DNA of 64,000 nt from Lactobacillus mulieris (GTDB lineage: Bacteria > Bacillota > Bacilli > Lactobacillales > Lactobacillaceae). A program made the position numbers and the translations under genes. The stretch spans positions 1 to 64,000 of the forward strand of contig NZ_SDGL01000007.1 of the NCBI RefSeq assembly GCF_007095465.1, written 5' to 3'. The notes beneath the pieces are model-generated. The model worked only from the letters and a program-made list of their open reading frames with translations, ran no database searches and was not told where the DNA came from. Shown here in pieces: positions 28,065-37,395 of this stretch (positions within the stretch are counted from its first letter, which is position 1; each line of letters starts with the position of its first letter).

Positions 28065-29942
28065 TTAGTTCAAATCAAGAACAATATCGTTAAAGGTAAC
28101 TTCTCCTTTATCTTCCATTTGAATCTTATTATAAGCTGAAGTATTCAAAACAATAATTGGCGTAATTAAATTATAACCAGCAGCTAAAATTTGCTTTTTA
28201 TCAAACCTAATTAAAATATCGCCTTTCTTAACTTTATCGCCATTCTTAACAGTACTTTCAAAGTATTTTCCTTTTAAATTTACGGTATCCAAACCGATAT
28301 GGATTAAAATCTGAGCACCATTTTTAAGTTGTAAGATAATTCCGTGCTTAGTATCCATAATTGAAATAACTGTTGCATCTGCTGGCGCTCTTACGACACC
28401 ATTACTTGGATTAATTGCAACTCCATCTCCCATCATTTTTTCAGAAAAAGTTCTATCCGGTACAGATGTCAAACTTTCAAGTTGCCCTTCAACAGGTGCT
28501 GATACAGTAGCAGGCTTTTCAATAATCACAGCATCTGCTGTATTAACTGATTTCTTTGCATTTTTTACTGATTGTTGATTTTCCTTAAATCCAAATACTA
28601 AAGTAAGAATAAAGGCCATCACAAATGAAACTAAAATCATTAGTGACCCAAAGGCAAAGTTAATCCATGGCTTTTTACCACCAATAAAGGCTGGTAATGC
28701 TAATAAACAATTTTGAGGGATATACAATGTAACTTGTAAAATACCACCAATAATACCACCAACACCAGCAGCAATTGTAGCTGCAAGTAATGGCTTTTTA
28801 AGTTTTAATGTAACACCATAAAGAGCAGGTTCGGTAATTCCCATTAAAGCTGAAATACCAGTAGCTGACCCTAATTGCTTCATATTCTTATTTTTACTTT
28901 TAACTGCTACAGCTAATGCGGCACCAGCTTGAGCGACGTTTGAACACACTTGAGATACAAAAATAAGTGTATCTCCACCGGTTGCAACTGCGTTCAATCC
29001 AATTGGAGTTAAAGCATGGTGCATACCTGTCATAACAATATATGGGAACGCTGCAGCTAACAAACCAACAATTACAAAGCCTAAATGAGCTGATAAGAAT
29101 TTGATTACAATAGCCAATCCTTCACCAATAACACCACCAATTGGCCCAACAATCAAAAGCGCTAATGGTGCACTAACTACAATTGTCAAAGTTGGTTCCA
29201 TAATTAAGCGGATAATATCAGGTGACACTTTCTTTGAGAATTTGGAAATGTATGACATTAACCAAACCATTAATAAAATAGGAATAACTGAATATGAGTA
29301 GTCATACTTATAAACAGGTGCTCCAAAGAAAAGAATTGGTGCTTTGGCTGCCATCATTTTAACAAAATTGGGATGCAAAAATACACCCGCAATTAAAAGT
29401 GCTAAAGACTGATTTACCCTAAATACTTTAGCTGCATTTGCTGCAACGAAGAATGGTAAGAAATAGTACATTGCATCAGCCATAAAACTGATAACTTGGA
29501 AAGTACTACTTGTTTGTGATACCCAATTAAAGGTTGTACATAAAGCTAAAACAACCTTAATCATACCAGCGGCAGTTAAAGCAGGAATAAGTGGTGTCAT
29601 ACATCCTGTAATTGCTTCAACAATCTTTGACATTATTGTGCCGTTATTTGAATTACTTGTCATGTCGCTGGTATCTACATCATCATTTGGGACACCTAAA
29701 TCAACTAAAGCGTCATAGATGCCACCCACATATGTACCAGCAATTATTTGAAATTGCTCATTATTCCATGTTGTACCTGCTACTTCTGGTAATTTTGCAA
29801 TACTTTCAGCATCAACTAATTTTTCATTCTTAACATAAACTCTTACTCGTGTCATACAGTGAAAAACTCTTTTAATGTTACTTTTTCCACCTAATGCATG
29901 AATAATTTTTTGAGCGTCTTGCTTATAATCATATTTGCTCAT
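28065..29942 (-). CDS. Beta-glucoside PTS transporter subunit IIBCA
   Basis: A fused PTS permease of the glucose/beta-glucoside class, 625 residues from the ATG at 29942 (a GTG 12 bp upstream is less well placed). The IIB domain has the phosphorylated Cys29 in FHCMTRVRV. IIC (about 100-450) has about ten membrane segments. IIA (about 480-625) has SPSNG-like NPSNGVVRAPADATV and the active His in LIHIGLDTVNLKG. It takes up and phosphorylates beta-glucosides such as cellobiose, salicin or arbutin. The next gene is the matching phospho-glucosidase. Control appears to come from the divergent LacI regulator and a cre site, not from a BglG-type antiterminator. Confidence 0.95.
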   Translation of the reverse strand: MSKYDYKQDAQKIIHALGGKSNIKRVFHCMTRVRVYVKNEKLVDAESIAKLPEVAGTTWNNEQFQIIAGTYVGGIYDALVDLGVPNDDVDTSDMTSNSNNGTIMSKIVEAITGCMTPLIPALTAAGMIKVVLALCTTFNWVSQTSSTFQVISFMADAMYYFLPFFVAANAAKVFRVNQSLALLIAGVFLHPNFVKMMAAKAPILFFGAPVYKYDYSYSVIPILLMVWLMSYISKFSKKVSPDIIRLIMEPTLTIVVSAPLALLIVGPIGGVIGEGLAIVIKFLSAHLGFVIVGLLAAAFPYIVMTGMHHALTPIGLNAVATGGDTLIFVSQVCSNVAQAGAALAVAVKSKNKNMKQLGSATGISALMGITEPALYGVTLKLKKPLLAATIAAGVGGIIGGILQVTLYIPQNCLLALPAFIGGKKPWINFAFGSLMILVSFVMAFILTLVFGFKENQQSVKNAKKSVNTADAVIIEKPATVSAPVEGQLESLTSVPDRTFSEKMMGDGVAINPSNGVVRAPADATVISIMDTKHGIILQLKNGAQILIHIGLDTVNLKGKYFESTVKNGDKVKKGDILIRFDKKQILAAGYNLITPIIVLNTSAYNKIQMEDKGEVTFNDIVLDLN

Positions 29943-29994
29943 ATAAAAACTCACTTTCTTTTTTCTTTTATTTGGTTTACATTTATATAATAAA

Positions 29995-30008
29995 AGAAAG
30001 CGGATTCA
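29995..30008. promoter_or_regulatory. cre site (CcpA) for the beta-glucoside operon
   Basis: AGAAAGCGGATTCA fits the consensus TGNAANCGNWWNCA at 13 of 14 positions and lies between the PTS gene and the divergent LacI gene. Confidence 0.55.
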
Positions 30009-30018
30009 ATATATGCTT

Positions 30019-30081
30019 GTTACAAAGTTTACATTACTTAAATCAAGATTAGGGATATACCGCTATGTAACAAAATGTAAC
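30019..30081. promoter_or_regulatory. Candidate LacI operators (three TGTAAC half-sites)
   Basis: TGTAAC at 30066-30071 and 30076-30081 and the inverse GTTACA at 30019-30024 lie in the intergenic region between the PTS operon and the LacI regulator. They could serve autoregulation and PTS control. Confidence 0.35.
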
Positions 30082-30101
30082 AGTAAGAAAAGAGATATAT
30101 A

Positions 30102-31040
30102 ATGGCATCAACAATTAGAGATGTAGCACAAACAGCAAATGTTTCTATTGCAACAGTCAGTAGATATTTAAATCAAGTTGGTAATGTTTCAAAGGAAACA
30201 GCACAAAAAATAGACTTAGCTGTTAAGAAATTAAATTACCATTCCAAAAAATGGTCTCCCAGAATCAATAAAAATAAAAATATTCTCGTTATTTTTCCAT
30301 CGATAACAAACCCTTTCTATTCAGAACTATTCAGTCAGTTAGTAAAACAATTAAATGGCTATCAATATTCAACTATTTTACAAATTGACAATGATATGAA
30401 TCATTCAATTGATTACTATATTAAGAAGATAAAGGATGGAGAAATAAGTGGGATTATCACTAGTTCTCCTCTTAAAACCTTGCAACATGATTATAGTGAC
30501 TTTCCGATAGTCTCCTTTGATAGAAAAATACATAAAACTATTCCAATAGTTGAATCAAACAATTTAGATGGTGGTTTTAAAATAGCGCAAAAAATTTTAA
30601 GTTTAGGTTGTAAAAATATATTAATTATTTCGGGAAATCAAATGGATTATTTTCCTCTAAACGATCGTATAAAAGGCATGTTAAAAGTTTTTAATTATTA
30701 TGGAGTACATGTCAAAACAGCTTATACTGACTTTGAAAGTTCAATAATAAATAGAAAAATTCAAATAGCACAAATTATTAATAATCAATCATATGATGCT
30801 ATTTGTTGTACAGACGATTTAACGGCGTTACTAGTTAAAGAGCACACACATCAAATGAGTTACTTTCCGGTAATAACGGGTTTTGATGGTAGTCAATTAG
30901 TTTCAAACCTTTTCCCAGATTTATTAAGTGTAAATCAAAACATTTCAGAAATCGCAACTCAACTAATAAATATTTGCTTCCAAAGTATACAAAACTCTGA
31001 AAAAGATATTCATAAAATAATTCCTATTCATTTAAGATAG
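30102..31040 (+). CDS. LacI family transcriptional regulator
   Basis: A 312-residue repressor. The N-terminal helix-turn-helix reads TIRDVAQTANVSIATVSRYLNQ, followed by the hinge KKLNYH. The ligand domain (about 60-312) has the periplasmic-binding fold with ILVIFPSITNPFYSEL and GFDGSQLVSNLFPDL. It is divergent from the beta-glucoside PTS/phospho-glucosidase operon and probably represses it until the sugar or its phosphate binds. The C-terminus is a little shorter than usual. A terminator follows. Confidence 0.93.
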   Translation: MASTIRDVAQTANVSIATVSRYLNQVGNVSKETAQKIDLAVKKLNYHSKKWSPRINKNKNILVIFPSITNPFYSELFSQLVKQLNGYQYSTILQIDNDMNHSIDYYIKKIKDGEISGIITSSPLKTLQHDYSDFPIVSFDRKIHKTIPIVESNNLDGGFKIAQKILSLGCKNILIISGNQMDYFPLNDRIKGMLKVFNYYGVHVKTAYTDFESSIINRKIQIAQIINNQSYDAICCTDDLTALLVKEHTHQMSYFPVITGFDGSQLVSNLFPDLLSVNQNISEIATQLINICFQSIQNSEKDIHKIIPIHLR

Positions 31041-31053
31041 TTTTTTTAGAAAA

Positions 31054-31104
31054 AAGGACACAATTGGCAGTTAGTTAATCCAGACTACTAATTGTGTTCT
31101 TTTA
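31054..31104. terminator. Terminator between the LacI and MFS genes
   Basis: GGACACAATT and AATTGTGTTC arms around a loop with its own inner hairpin, followed by TTTTA; serves two convergent genes. Confidence 0.75.
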
Positions 31105-31126
31105 TAAAAATTGATGATATATAAGT

Positions 31127-32311
31127 TTAATTAAATTTTTTACTCCTTTGTAATAGTAGTAATACTAATATAACTGAAATAGCAGTTATAATTGCAGTAA
31201 TCCAAAAAACTGCTAAAACGCTAGTAACCGTATTTTTAATTACAAAACTTGCAACTAATGGAGCAACAAAATAACAAATTGCGGCCATAAATGAATAATA
31301 TGATGTAAATTTACCATGATCTGTTGGGAAATATGATGTCAAAACTGATAAGCCTACTTGCCAAACTCCACCTGCTGCAAAAAAGCCTACGGCCACTGCA
31401 CCCAACCGTGCACTAATAATCGATGGCATTAAGACCATAAACAATAAGCCTAAAGTTGAAATAGTTGAATAAATTAAAATTAAATACAATCTTTTTATTT
31501 TAGTTACAAGAGCTGAAGTAATAAATACGGAAATTAATGATGCGGCTGAATACCAAGAAATCAATTGGTTGGCAGTTGCGGGTACTTGATGCAAAACCAC
31601 TGAGCCAAAGAATGGAACATAAAGTGAAAAAATATAAAAAGTAAAACAAAGCGTAAAACCTAATGCAATAATCATTACTCCATCTACTGCTAAACTAGGT
31701 TGATTTATAGATTGGTTTTGAATATTTGTCTTTTTCACTTCTTGCTTTAATTTACTTTCTTCTTGTGAAGCAAATACCGCCTTCAAAGTTGTAAAAATAT
31801 CAAAAGCAATAATAATTATTAATGCAATTGCTGTTGCATGCGGATTTGGAAAAGCTGCCACCCAAAATGGAAAAATTAACTGCATTATTTGCATAGCTGC
31901 TTTAACCAATGAATTCATAGTAGCAGTTTTATTGGGGAAGGCATCTGCCAAAGCTGGATAACCCGCTGTATCACCAAATGAATTTGTTGCACCAAAAAAC
32001 AAAGCTGCAACGCCTGCTACCCAAATATTTCTTGCAAATGCAGCACCAAGTAGAAATAAAATATCGCAAACTAAAGCAATCAACAATGTCTTCTTACGAC
32101 CAATTTTATCACTAATTGCTCCGGCTAACAGAATCGTTAGAATACGGCCTAAGCCAACACCAGCTAATACCATTGAAAGACCAGCTGCGCTGGTATTCCA
32201 AGCCTTAATAAAAAAGTCTCGATATTGTGAAATAAAAATTGTAGCAACACCAACAACTGCATAATTCAAATATACAGAAGCAGCAGCGCCAATATAATTG
32301 TCTTTTTTCAT
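31127..32311 (-). CDS. Major facilitator superfamily transporter
   Basis: A 394-residue carrier with about 12 hydrophobic segments. The loop after helix 2 carries the MFS signature GRILTILLAGAISDKIGRKK, and helix 4-5 reads GATNSFGDTAGYPALADAFP. It lies after the CoA-redox operon, separated by that operon's terminator, and has its own promoter region with a cre site. It probably imports or exports an organic acid handled by the neighbouring CoA enzymes, but this rests on position alone. Confidence 0.85.
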   Translation of the reverse strand: MKKDNYIGAAASVYLNYAVVGVATIFISQYRDFFIKAWNTSAAGLSMVLAGVGLGRILTILLAGAISDKIGRKKTLLIALVCDILFLLGAAFARNIWVAGVAALFFGATNSFGDTAGYPALADAFPNKTATMNSLVKAAMQIMQLIFPFWVAAFPNPHATAIALIIIIAFDIFTTLKAVFASQEESKLKQEVKKTNIQNQSINQPSLAVDGVMIIALGFTLCFTFYIFSLYVPFFGSVVLHQVPATANQLISWYSAASLISVFITSALVTKIKRLYLILIYSTISTLGLLFMVLMPSIISARLGAVAVGFFAAGGVWQVGLSVLTSYFPTDHGKFTSYYSFMAAICYFVAPLVASFVIKNTVTSVLAVFWITAIITAISVILVLLLLQRSKKFN

Positions 32312-32424
32312 AATTACACCTCATATTTTGTGAATTTATTAACGTTACAAACTTAATATAATGCGAATTACATAATAAAAATAATTAATTCTTTTAGGAT
32401 TACTCAAAAATAAAGCAATATAAT

Positions 32425-32438
32425 TGCAAGCGCTTTTA
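32425..32438. promoter_or_regulatory. cre site upstream of the MFS gene
   Basis: TGCAAGCGCTTTTA fits the cre consensus at 13 of 14 positions, 114 bp before the MFS start, suggesting CcpA control of the carrier. Confidence 0.55.
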
Positions 32439-32562
32439 TAGTTGTGATAAGTACATTATCCGTAACTATATTTCAGTACTTAGTCAATAATAATCAGCAA
32501 TCAGATGTAAAAAGTATTGTTTTTTTATTAATACAATTAATCACAATATTAAAAAGACAAAT

Positions 32563-32594
32563 AAAAAGAGACTAATCTCAGAGAGAATAGTCTC
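32563..32594 (-). terminator. Terminator of the CoA-redox operon
   Basis: On the minus strand GAGACTA and TAGTCTC arms followed by TTTTTATTTG, just past the thioesterase stop. Confidence 0.85.
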
Positions 32595-32604
32595 AAAAAA
32601 TGAT

Positions 32605-33042
32605 TTAAAGTCTGAATTGTGCGAGTTTTTCACTTATAAATTGGTTTTGACATTCATCTGTAGCCACAAAAGGTTTCATAGGTACCAAAGCAAATTCTGG
32701 AGTTACTGCTACAAAAGTAAACACAGCTTCGCCTATTAGTTCAGACTCTTGATTCAATCTTCTTTTCTTTATTGCACTATAAACCGTAATTGTATGGAAA
32801 CTCGTTTTTAATATACTAGCCTCGAAATAAACGCAATCACCAACATATGATCTTTTAAGAAAGTTAATTTGGTCAATTCTACCAGTAACACATCTAGTTC
32901 CATTATATCTAGAAACGAAAATCCCTAAACTTGAATCTAAATGCTTCACTAACTTTCCACCATGGAGAATTCCTAAATGATTCAACATCTCCGGAGTAAC
33001 TACAAAATCTCCGAGCTCACACTTATAAAAAGAAAAACTCAT
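32605..33042 (-). CDS. Acyl-CoA thioesterase (hotdog fold)
   Basis: A 145-residue single hotdog domain like the YkhA/YciA acyl-CoA hydrolases. It shows NHLGILHGGKLVKHLDSSLG, the helix-start motif with the conserved HGG, and the central strands VYFEASILKTSFHTITVY. It should release free acid and CoA from acyl-CoA. It is the last gene of the operon, starting two bases after the ligase gene. Presumably it frees the reduced product or unjams stalled thioesters made by the neighbouring ligase and CoA-transferase. Confidence 0.82.
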   Translation of the reverse strand: MSFSFYKCELGDFVVTPEMLNHLGILHGGKLVKHLDSSLGIFVSRYNGTRCVTGRIDQINFLKRSYVGDCVYFEASILKTSFHTITVYSAIKKRRLNQESELIGEAVFTFVAVTPEFALVPMKPFVATDECQNQFISEKLAQFRL

Positions 33043-33043
33043 A

Positions 33044-34549
33044 TTATTCTGCTTTTACCTTTTCTTTCAAAATATATTTTTTGACTTTTCCATTCACTGT
33101 CTTAGGAAGTTGGTCCAGCAAAAAAACACGTTCAGGCCAAAGTTTCTTATCAACTTTATTATTTGACAAAAAATCATTCAACTGCGTTTTCGAAAAATCA
33201 CAATCTGGTGTCTTTAACACTATAAATGCACCGATTCGTTGACCTAACCTTACATCAGGGAGCCCCAAAACAGCAACTTCTTTTACAACAGGGCACGACA
33301 TTATTTTAGCTTCAACAACTTTAGCTGAAATATTTTCTCCACCACGAATGATTTTATCACTATTTCGACCATCTATCTCTAATAAACCATCATCATTATA
33401 GTGGCCAAAATCACCCGTAATAAACCACTTACCATCAAAGCTAGCCTCAGTTTTTTCAGAATTTAAAAGATATTCTTTGAAAATCACAGGTCCTGAAACT
33501 TCAATATTTCCCTTGATATTTGCTAGCTTTATTTCATGTCTTTGTTCATCTAACAACCGAATTTTTATTCCATCCATCGGAATAACAGCTGTAGAAGTAT
33601 AATTACTATCTACAAAATACTTTTTAGGAGTATAGCTAAATGGTACAGCCTCTGTTAACCCATAACAATTATAAACGGGTAACTTTCTTAAACGTGCTTT
33701 TTCTAGGAGATTGGATTTTAACTTGTCACCACCCGATATCAATTGTCTTAATTGACCTAAATCTTCAATTTCAAACAAAATATCGTAAATCACTGTAGGT
33801 ACGCTGTCAACTAATGTAACTGGATATTTCTTTAGAATCTCAGCCAAGTCTTTCACATTATAATGCCGCATAATCACCATGCTACTACCTGCTATAATAG
33901 TTGAAATCAAGCCATGGTGAAAACCAATTGCATGATAAAACCCAGACGGCATTGCTATCATATCATCACTATTAATTTCAAAAGCCTTATTAAAAGCAAA
34001 TTCACTACTCAAGATATTTTTATTCGTTAACACTACACCTTTAGGTGCACCTGTAGTCCCCGAGGTATTCAAGATTAATGCTGGTGCATCCTCAGCATTG
34101 TCAGTTTGAGAAAAGAGCAATGTACGTTTATTTCGAATAAACAATCTTAAGTCACCAACAAATAATGATTCATAGTTAGGTAAATCATCATAGTAGATTG
34201 TGTCTCTACCTCTAACAGCTTTTTGCGTGACAATTGCAAATGGCTTGAAACGATCTACTAAGTTTTGAATTTCTGTACTATCAAAATGGGGATTTAGGGG
34301 ATTAATAACAAGTCCTAATTTAATACTGGCAATAAGATATAAAATATTTTCAAAGTCTACTTCAAATTGTAATCCAATAATATTACCTGTTCGAAGTCCT
34401 AATTTTTTTAGTAAATATGCTGTCTGTGAAGCTAAATTATCTACTTGTTGATAAGTAAAATGTTGTTGCTGATAAACGATAAATAGCTTATCCGGTGTTT
34501 GTTTAACACGCCAATCCCATGCATCTTTTAATGTTTCAAAATCGCCCAT
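33044..34549 (-). CDS. Acyl-CoA ligase (AMP-binding, CaiC-like)
   Basis: A 501-residue member of the ANL superfamily from the ATG at 34549 (AGAGGTGATCAAA before it; a GTG 9 bp upstream is possible). The ATP loop is LNTSGTTGAPKG; YGLTEA, ITGDFGHYNDDGLLEIDGR and the C-terminal NGKVKK catalytic Lys region are all present. It activates a carboxylic acid with ATP and CoA. In the operon it would prime the pathway, making the first CoA-thioester, after which the family III CoA-transferase could pass CoA from product to new substrate. Closest in layout to CaiC of carnitine metabolism; the actual acid is unknown. Confidence 0.88.
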   Translation of the reverse strand: MGDFETLKDAWDWRVKQTPDKLFIVYQQQHFTYQQVDNLASQTAYLLKKLGLRTGNIIGLQFEVDFENILYLIASIKLGLVINPLNPHFDSTEIQNLVDRFKPFAIVTQKAVRGRDTIYYDDLPNYESLFVGDLRLFIRNKRTLLFSQTDNAEDAPALILNTSGTTGAPKGVVLTNKNILSSEFAFNKAFEINSDDMIAMPSGFYHAIGFHHGLISTIIAGSSMVIMRHYNVKDLAEILKKYPVTLVDSVPTVIYDILFEIEDLGQLRQLISGGDKLKSNLLEKARLRKLPVYNCYGLTEAVPFSYTPKKYFVDSNYTSTAVIPMDGIKIRLLDEQRHEIKLANIKGNIEVSGPVIFKEYLLNSEKTEASFDGKWFITGDFGHYNDDGLLEIDGRNSDKIIRGGENISAKVVEAKIMSCPVVKEVAVLGLPDVRLGQRIGAFIVLKTPDCDFSKTQLNDFLSNNKVDKKLWPERVFLLDQLPKTVNGKVKKYILKEKVKAE

Positions 34550-34563
34550 TTTGATCACCTCTT

Positions 34564-35487
34564 TTAAAGCAAATTAATTAAGCGGTCAATGATTTGATTA
34601 GCATCACCAACTATACCATAATCTGCCAATTTAAAAATTGGAGCTGTTTTATCAGTATTTATGGCAATTATATGTTTAGATTTATCCATACCTGCAGTAT
34701 GCTGAACAGCACCGGAAATACCAAAAGCATAATAAACATCTGGTTTAACTATTAAGTTAGAAACCCCAATCATTTTAGTAGCATCAATCCACCCTTGGTC
34801 AGTTACAGCTTTGGTTGCCCCAACACTTGCATCTAATTTTTGAGCTAATTGCATCAAAGGTTTAAAGCCTGCAGCATCCTGTAATCCTTTACCACCAGAA
34901 ACTATAGTTTTGGCATAAACCAAGTCATTTTGCGCATTTTTCTTTTTAATATATCTAACTTTACTATCACTCTTAAAATTAAACTCATTAACTTCAAGAC
35001 TATTAGTTGCATTTTCAGAAATAACACCATTTAAGCTGGCAGTAATTACGCCACCTTGTTTTAAATGACTTACTCTAACTGCTTTACTTTCAGCGATATT
35101 TCTTGAAACTGTTACCGAATTAGGACTAATTGTTAAATCTGTAACATGACAAACTAATGGCAAGTTTAATTTAGCTGCTAAACGACTAGCTAAGTTATTG
35201 CCTAAATTGCTATCTTCAAAGACAAACACTGCATGATTATTACCATCTACTATCTTGCTCAAAGCATTAGTAATCGTAGGCAAATCTGTTAAAGTAAAAT
35301 CACTACTAGTATAAATTTCCGTGTTTACACCACAGTTTTCATACTTCGGCTTAATATCATCACTATGATTGGTCAAAACAACATTGGTTAAATCTGAAAA
35401 ATAACCACTCATCCCAGCCAGAGTTGCTAGGTTTGAGCCTTCATTAAGGTTTTGATCTTCAAATTGAATAAAATATGCTTTACTCAT
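34564..35487 (-). CDS. etfA: Electron transfer flavoprotein alpha subunit
   Basis: A 307-residue EtfA/FixB/CaiE. The C-terminal FAD domain has SGGKGLQDAAGFKPLMQLA, VGATKAVTDQGWI, KPDVYYAFGISGAVQHTAGM and INTDKTAPIFKLADYGIVGD, the classic pattern. The ATG at 35487 has GAGG six bases upstream; a GTG at 35499 overlaps the etfB stop. With EtfB it carries electrons between the acyl-CoA dehydrogenases and another redox partner. No Etf-quinone oxidoreductase (FixC) or ferredoxin (FixX) gene is nearby, so the electron partner is unclear. Confidence 0.93.
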   Translation of the reverse strand: MSKAYFIQFEDQNLNEGSNLATLAGMSGYFSDLTNVVLTNHSDDIKPKYENCGVNTEIYTSSDFTLTDLPTITNALSKIVDGNNHAVFVFEDSNLGNNLASRLAAKLNLPLVCHVTDLTISPNSVTVSRNIAESKAVRVSHLKQGGVITASLNGVISENATNSLEVNEFNFKSDSKVRYIKKKNAQNDLVYAKTIVSGGKGLQDAAGFKPLMQLAQKLDASVGATKAVTDQGWIDATKMIGVSNLIVKPDVYYAFGISGAVQHTAGMDKSKHIIAINTDKTAPIFKLADYGIVGDANQIIDRLINLL

Positions 35488-35495
35488 TTTTAACC

Positions 35496-36233
35496 TCACT
35501 TCAAAATTCCATCCTGTTTGAGAGCTTCAACCAATTTTTCAACTGCATCTGGCTCATCATCCAAATTCCAAATCAATTTTTTCCATTTTCTTTGATCAGC
35601 AATAATTTCACTTTTTTCTTGGTCTGAAGCCTTAATTTCAATATCTTTAATTTCAGCTTTTTGAGCAGCTTCCATATCTAAAAAGCTTGGTAATTTTGGA
35701 TTTTTTACTGCTGCTGTAATAGTTAGAACTGCCGGTAAATTTGCAGTACCTGTTAAACTACCTCGATTAAGCTGTGATTCAAAGCTCTTATTAGCATCAA
35801 AATATGAAATTTGATCATAAAAGTTATAAGCTAACATATCAGCCAGTCTAGCTGCAAAATTAGCACTTTCACAACTTTCACCCGTTAAGATTAAGTCATA
35901 ATCTTGCTTCTTAAATTGATTAGCTAATACTTGAGCAATTTCTGCAGATTTCAAAGGATCATCTGGATCTATTCCTTTAAACAAGGTAGCGCTATCTGCC
36001 CCATAGCTTAATCCTTCACGTAAAACACGTTCTCCAACTATTCCATTTTCAAAACTAAACAAATCAACTTGTCCATCTTGCTTTAACGTGACCGCCAAAG
36101 CAATCGCTGCTTTATCGCTATTGCTTAAGAAGAGGTCTTCATCATGATATGAAACTTTTTGACGATGAGTTGTATAAGCCTTTGAACTTAAAAATTCTTT
36201 TTTAACTATAACTGCAATTTTCACTTTACTCAT
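35496..36233 (-). CDS. etfB: Electron transfer flavoprotein beta subunit (variant)
   Basis: A 245-residue EtfB/FixA. It has the N-terminal KIAVIVKKEF start, the SNSDKAAIALAVTLK segment, and the family end motif LPAVLTITAAVKNPKLPS. The AMP/FAD loop normally reading DxDTxQVG is altered here (ESCESANFAARLADML), so nucleotide binding may differ from standard Etf. It overlaps the EtfA gene and follows acyl-CoA dehydrogenase 1 by five bases. Together the layout is like fixAB of carnitine metabolism. Confidence 0.88.
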   Translation of the reverse strand: MSKVKIAVIVKKEFLSSKAYTTHRQKVSYHDEDLFLSNSDKAAIALAVTLKQDGQVDLFSFENGIVGERVLREGLSYGADSATLFKGIDPDDPLKSAEIAQVLANQFKKQDYDLILTGESCESANFAARLADMLAYNFYDQISYFDANKSFESQLNRGSLTGTANLPAVLTITAAVKNPKLPSFLDMEAAQKAEIKDIEIKASDQEKSEIIADQRKWKKLIWNLDDEPDAVEKLVEALKQDGILK

Positions 36234-36238
36234 CCTCT

Positions 36239-37384
36239 CTAGTCTTCATAATCTCTTTCAACTTCTCGTGCTATAGTCATCCGTTGAATTTCATTGGTAC
36301 CTTCCAAAATTTGGAAACCTTTGACATCGCGCATCAATTTTTCAACAGGATATGCCCGGGTATAGCCGTATCCACCAAAGATTTGAACTGCATCTGAAGT
36401 TACCTTTTGAGCAATATCAGTTACAAAAAGCTTTGTCATCGCCCCTTCTTTTCGGACAAGACTACCTTGGTCCATCATCTTCATAGTGTTATTAACCATT
36501 AAGCGAGCTGCTTCAACACTAGTAGCCATATCAGCTAACATATTTTGAACAGATTCAAACTTTACAATTGGTGTATTAAATTGTTCACGTTTAACAGCAT
36601 ATTTTCCTGCTTCATCAAGAGCTCTTTGCATTACACCAACAGTTAATGTTGAGACAAAGGCCCGTGATAAGTTAAGAGAGTTAAGAGCAATATTAATCCC
36701 TTTTCCCTCTTTTCCAATTAAATTATCAATAGGAATATGAACATTTCTGAATGCAATTGGTACGGTATTTGATAGACGAAGCCCCATTTTATCTTCATGT
36801 CTACCAACCCAAATACCAGGAGTATTTCTAGGAATCATAAAAGCTGACAAGCCATGATTACCATTATCTGAGGTTCTAAAAATACCAATGAATACATCTG
36901 CTACACCACCATTAGTAGCAAAGGCTTTGTCACCATTTAAAATATATTCATCGCCTTTTCTAACAGCAGTTGCGCGAACTGCCCCTGAATCTGAACCAGC
37001 ATCAGCTTCCGACAAAGTGAAGGCTGCAAATTTTCCAGGTTTTAAAATATTTGCAAATTTTTGTGCTTGTTTTTTACTACCCGAAATCATCACACACCGC
37101 AAAGCTACAAATGAAGTTATCAATGTTAAAGCATATCCAGCATCATATTCTGCCAATTTTTCAAAAACTAATGCCGAGTCCTCAAATGACAACCCTGCAC
37201 CCCCATATTCTCTTGGGATTTCAAGCATATGTAATCCCATATCAATTGCTGGTTTAAAAGCTTCAACTGGGCAATCACCCTTGCGATCATATTCTTTGAT
37301 TAATTTTGTCTTTAAGTACCTATCACCAAACTCTTTTGCCAGATGAATATATTCTCTTTGTTGTTCTGTATATTGTAATGCCAT
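36239..37384 (-). CDS. Acyl-CoA dehydrogenase 1
   Basis: A 381-residue FAD enzyme of the short-chain/butyryl-CoA dehydrogenase type, normal length. It has FTLSEADAGSDSGAVRATA for FAD and substrate, GYTRAYPVEKLMRDVKG, and the catalytic base Glu361 in LEGTNEIQR. It interconverts an acyl-CoA and its 2,3-enoyl-CoA and exchanges electrons with Etf. Lactobacilli do not normally carry beta-oxidation, and no hydratase or thiolase is present, so a reductive role on an enoyl-CoA is more likely. It is tightly packed between the CoA-transferase and etfB genes. Confidence 0.93.
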   Translation of the reverse strand: MALQYTEQQREYIHLAKEFGDRYLKTKLIKEYDRKGDCPVEAFKPAIDMGLHMLEIPREYGGAGLSFEDSALVFEKLAEYDAGYALTLITSFVALRCVMISGSKKQAQKFANILKPGKFAAFTLSEADAGSDSGAVRATAVRKGDEYILNGDKAFATNGGVADVFIGIFRTSDNGNHGLSAFMIPRNTPGIWVGRHEDKMGLRLSNTVPIAFRNVHIPIDNLIGKEGKGINIALNSLNLSRAFVSTLTVGVMQRALDEAGKYAVKREQFNTPIVKFESVQNMLADMATSVEAARLMVNNTMKMMDQGSLVRKEGAMTKLFVTDIAQKVTSDAVQIFGGYGYTRAYPVEKLMRDVKGFQILEGTNEIQRMTIAREVERDYED

Positions 37385-37395
37385 CTTAATCTCTC

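Noticed and set aside
29943..30101. BglG-type antiterminator site before the beta-glucoside PTS gene
   Set aside because: No antiterminator gene or matching RNA hairpin pair is present; a LacI regulator is divergent instead.
36888..37346. Plus-strand frame of 152 codons inside acyl-CoA dehydrogenase 1
   Set aside because: Antisense shadow of a well-supported gene, with low-complexity composition and no start signals.
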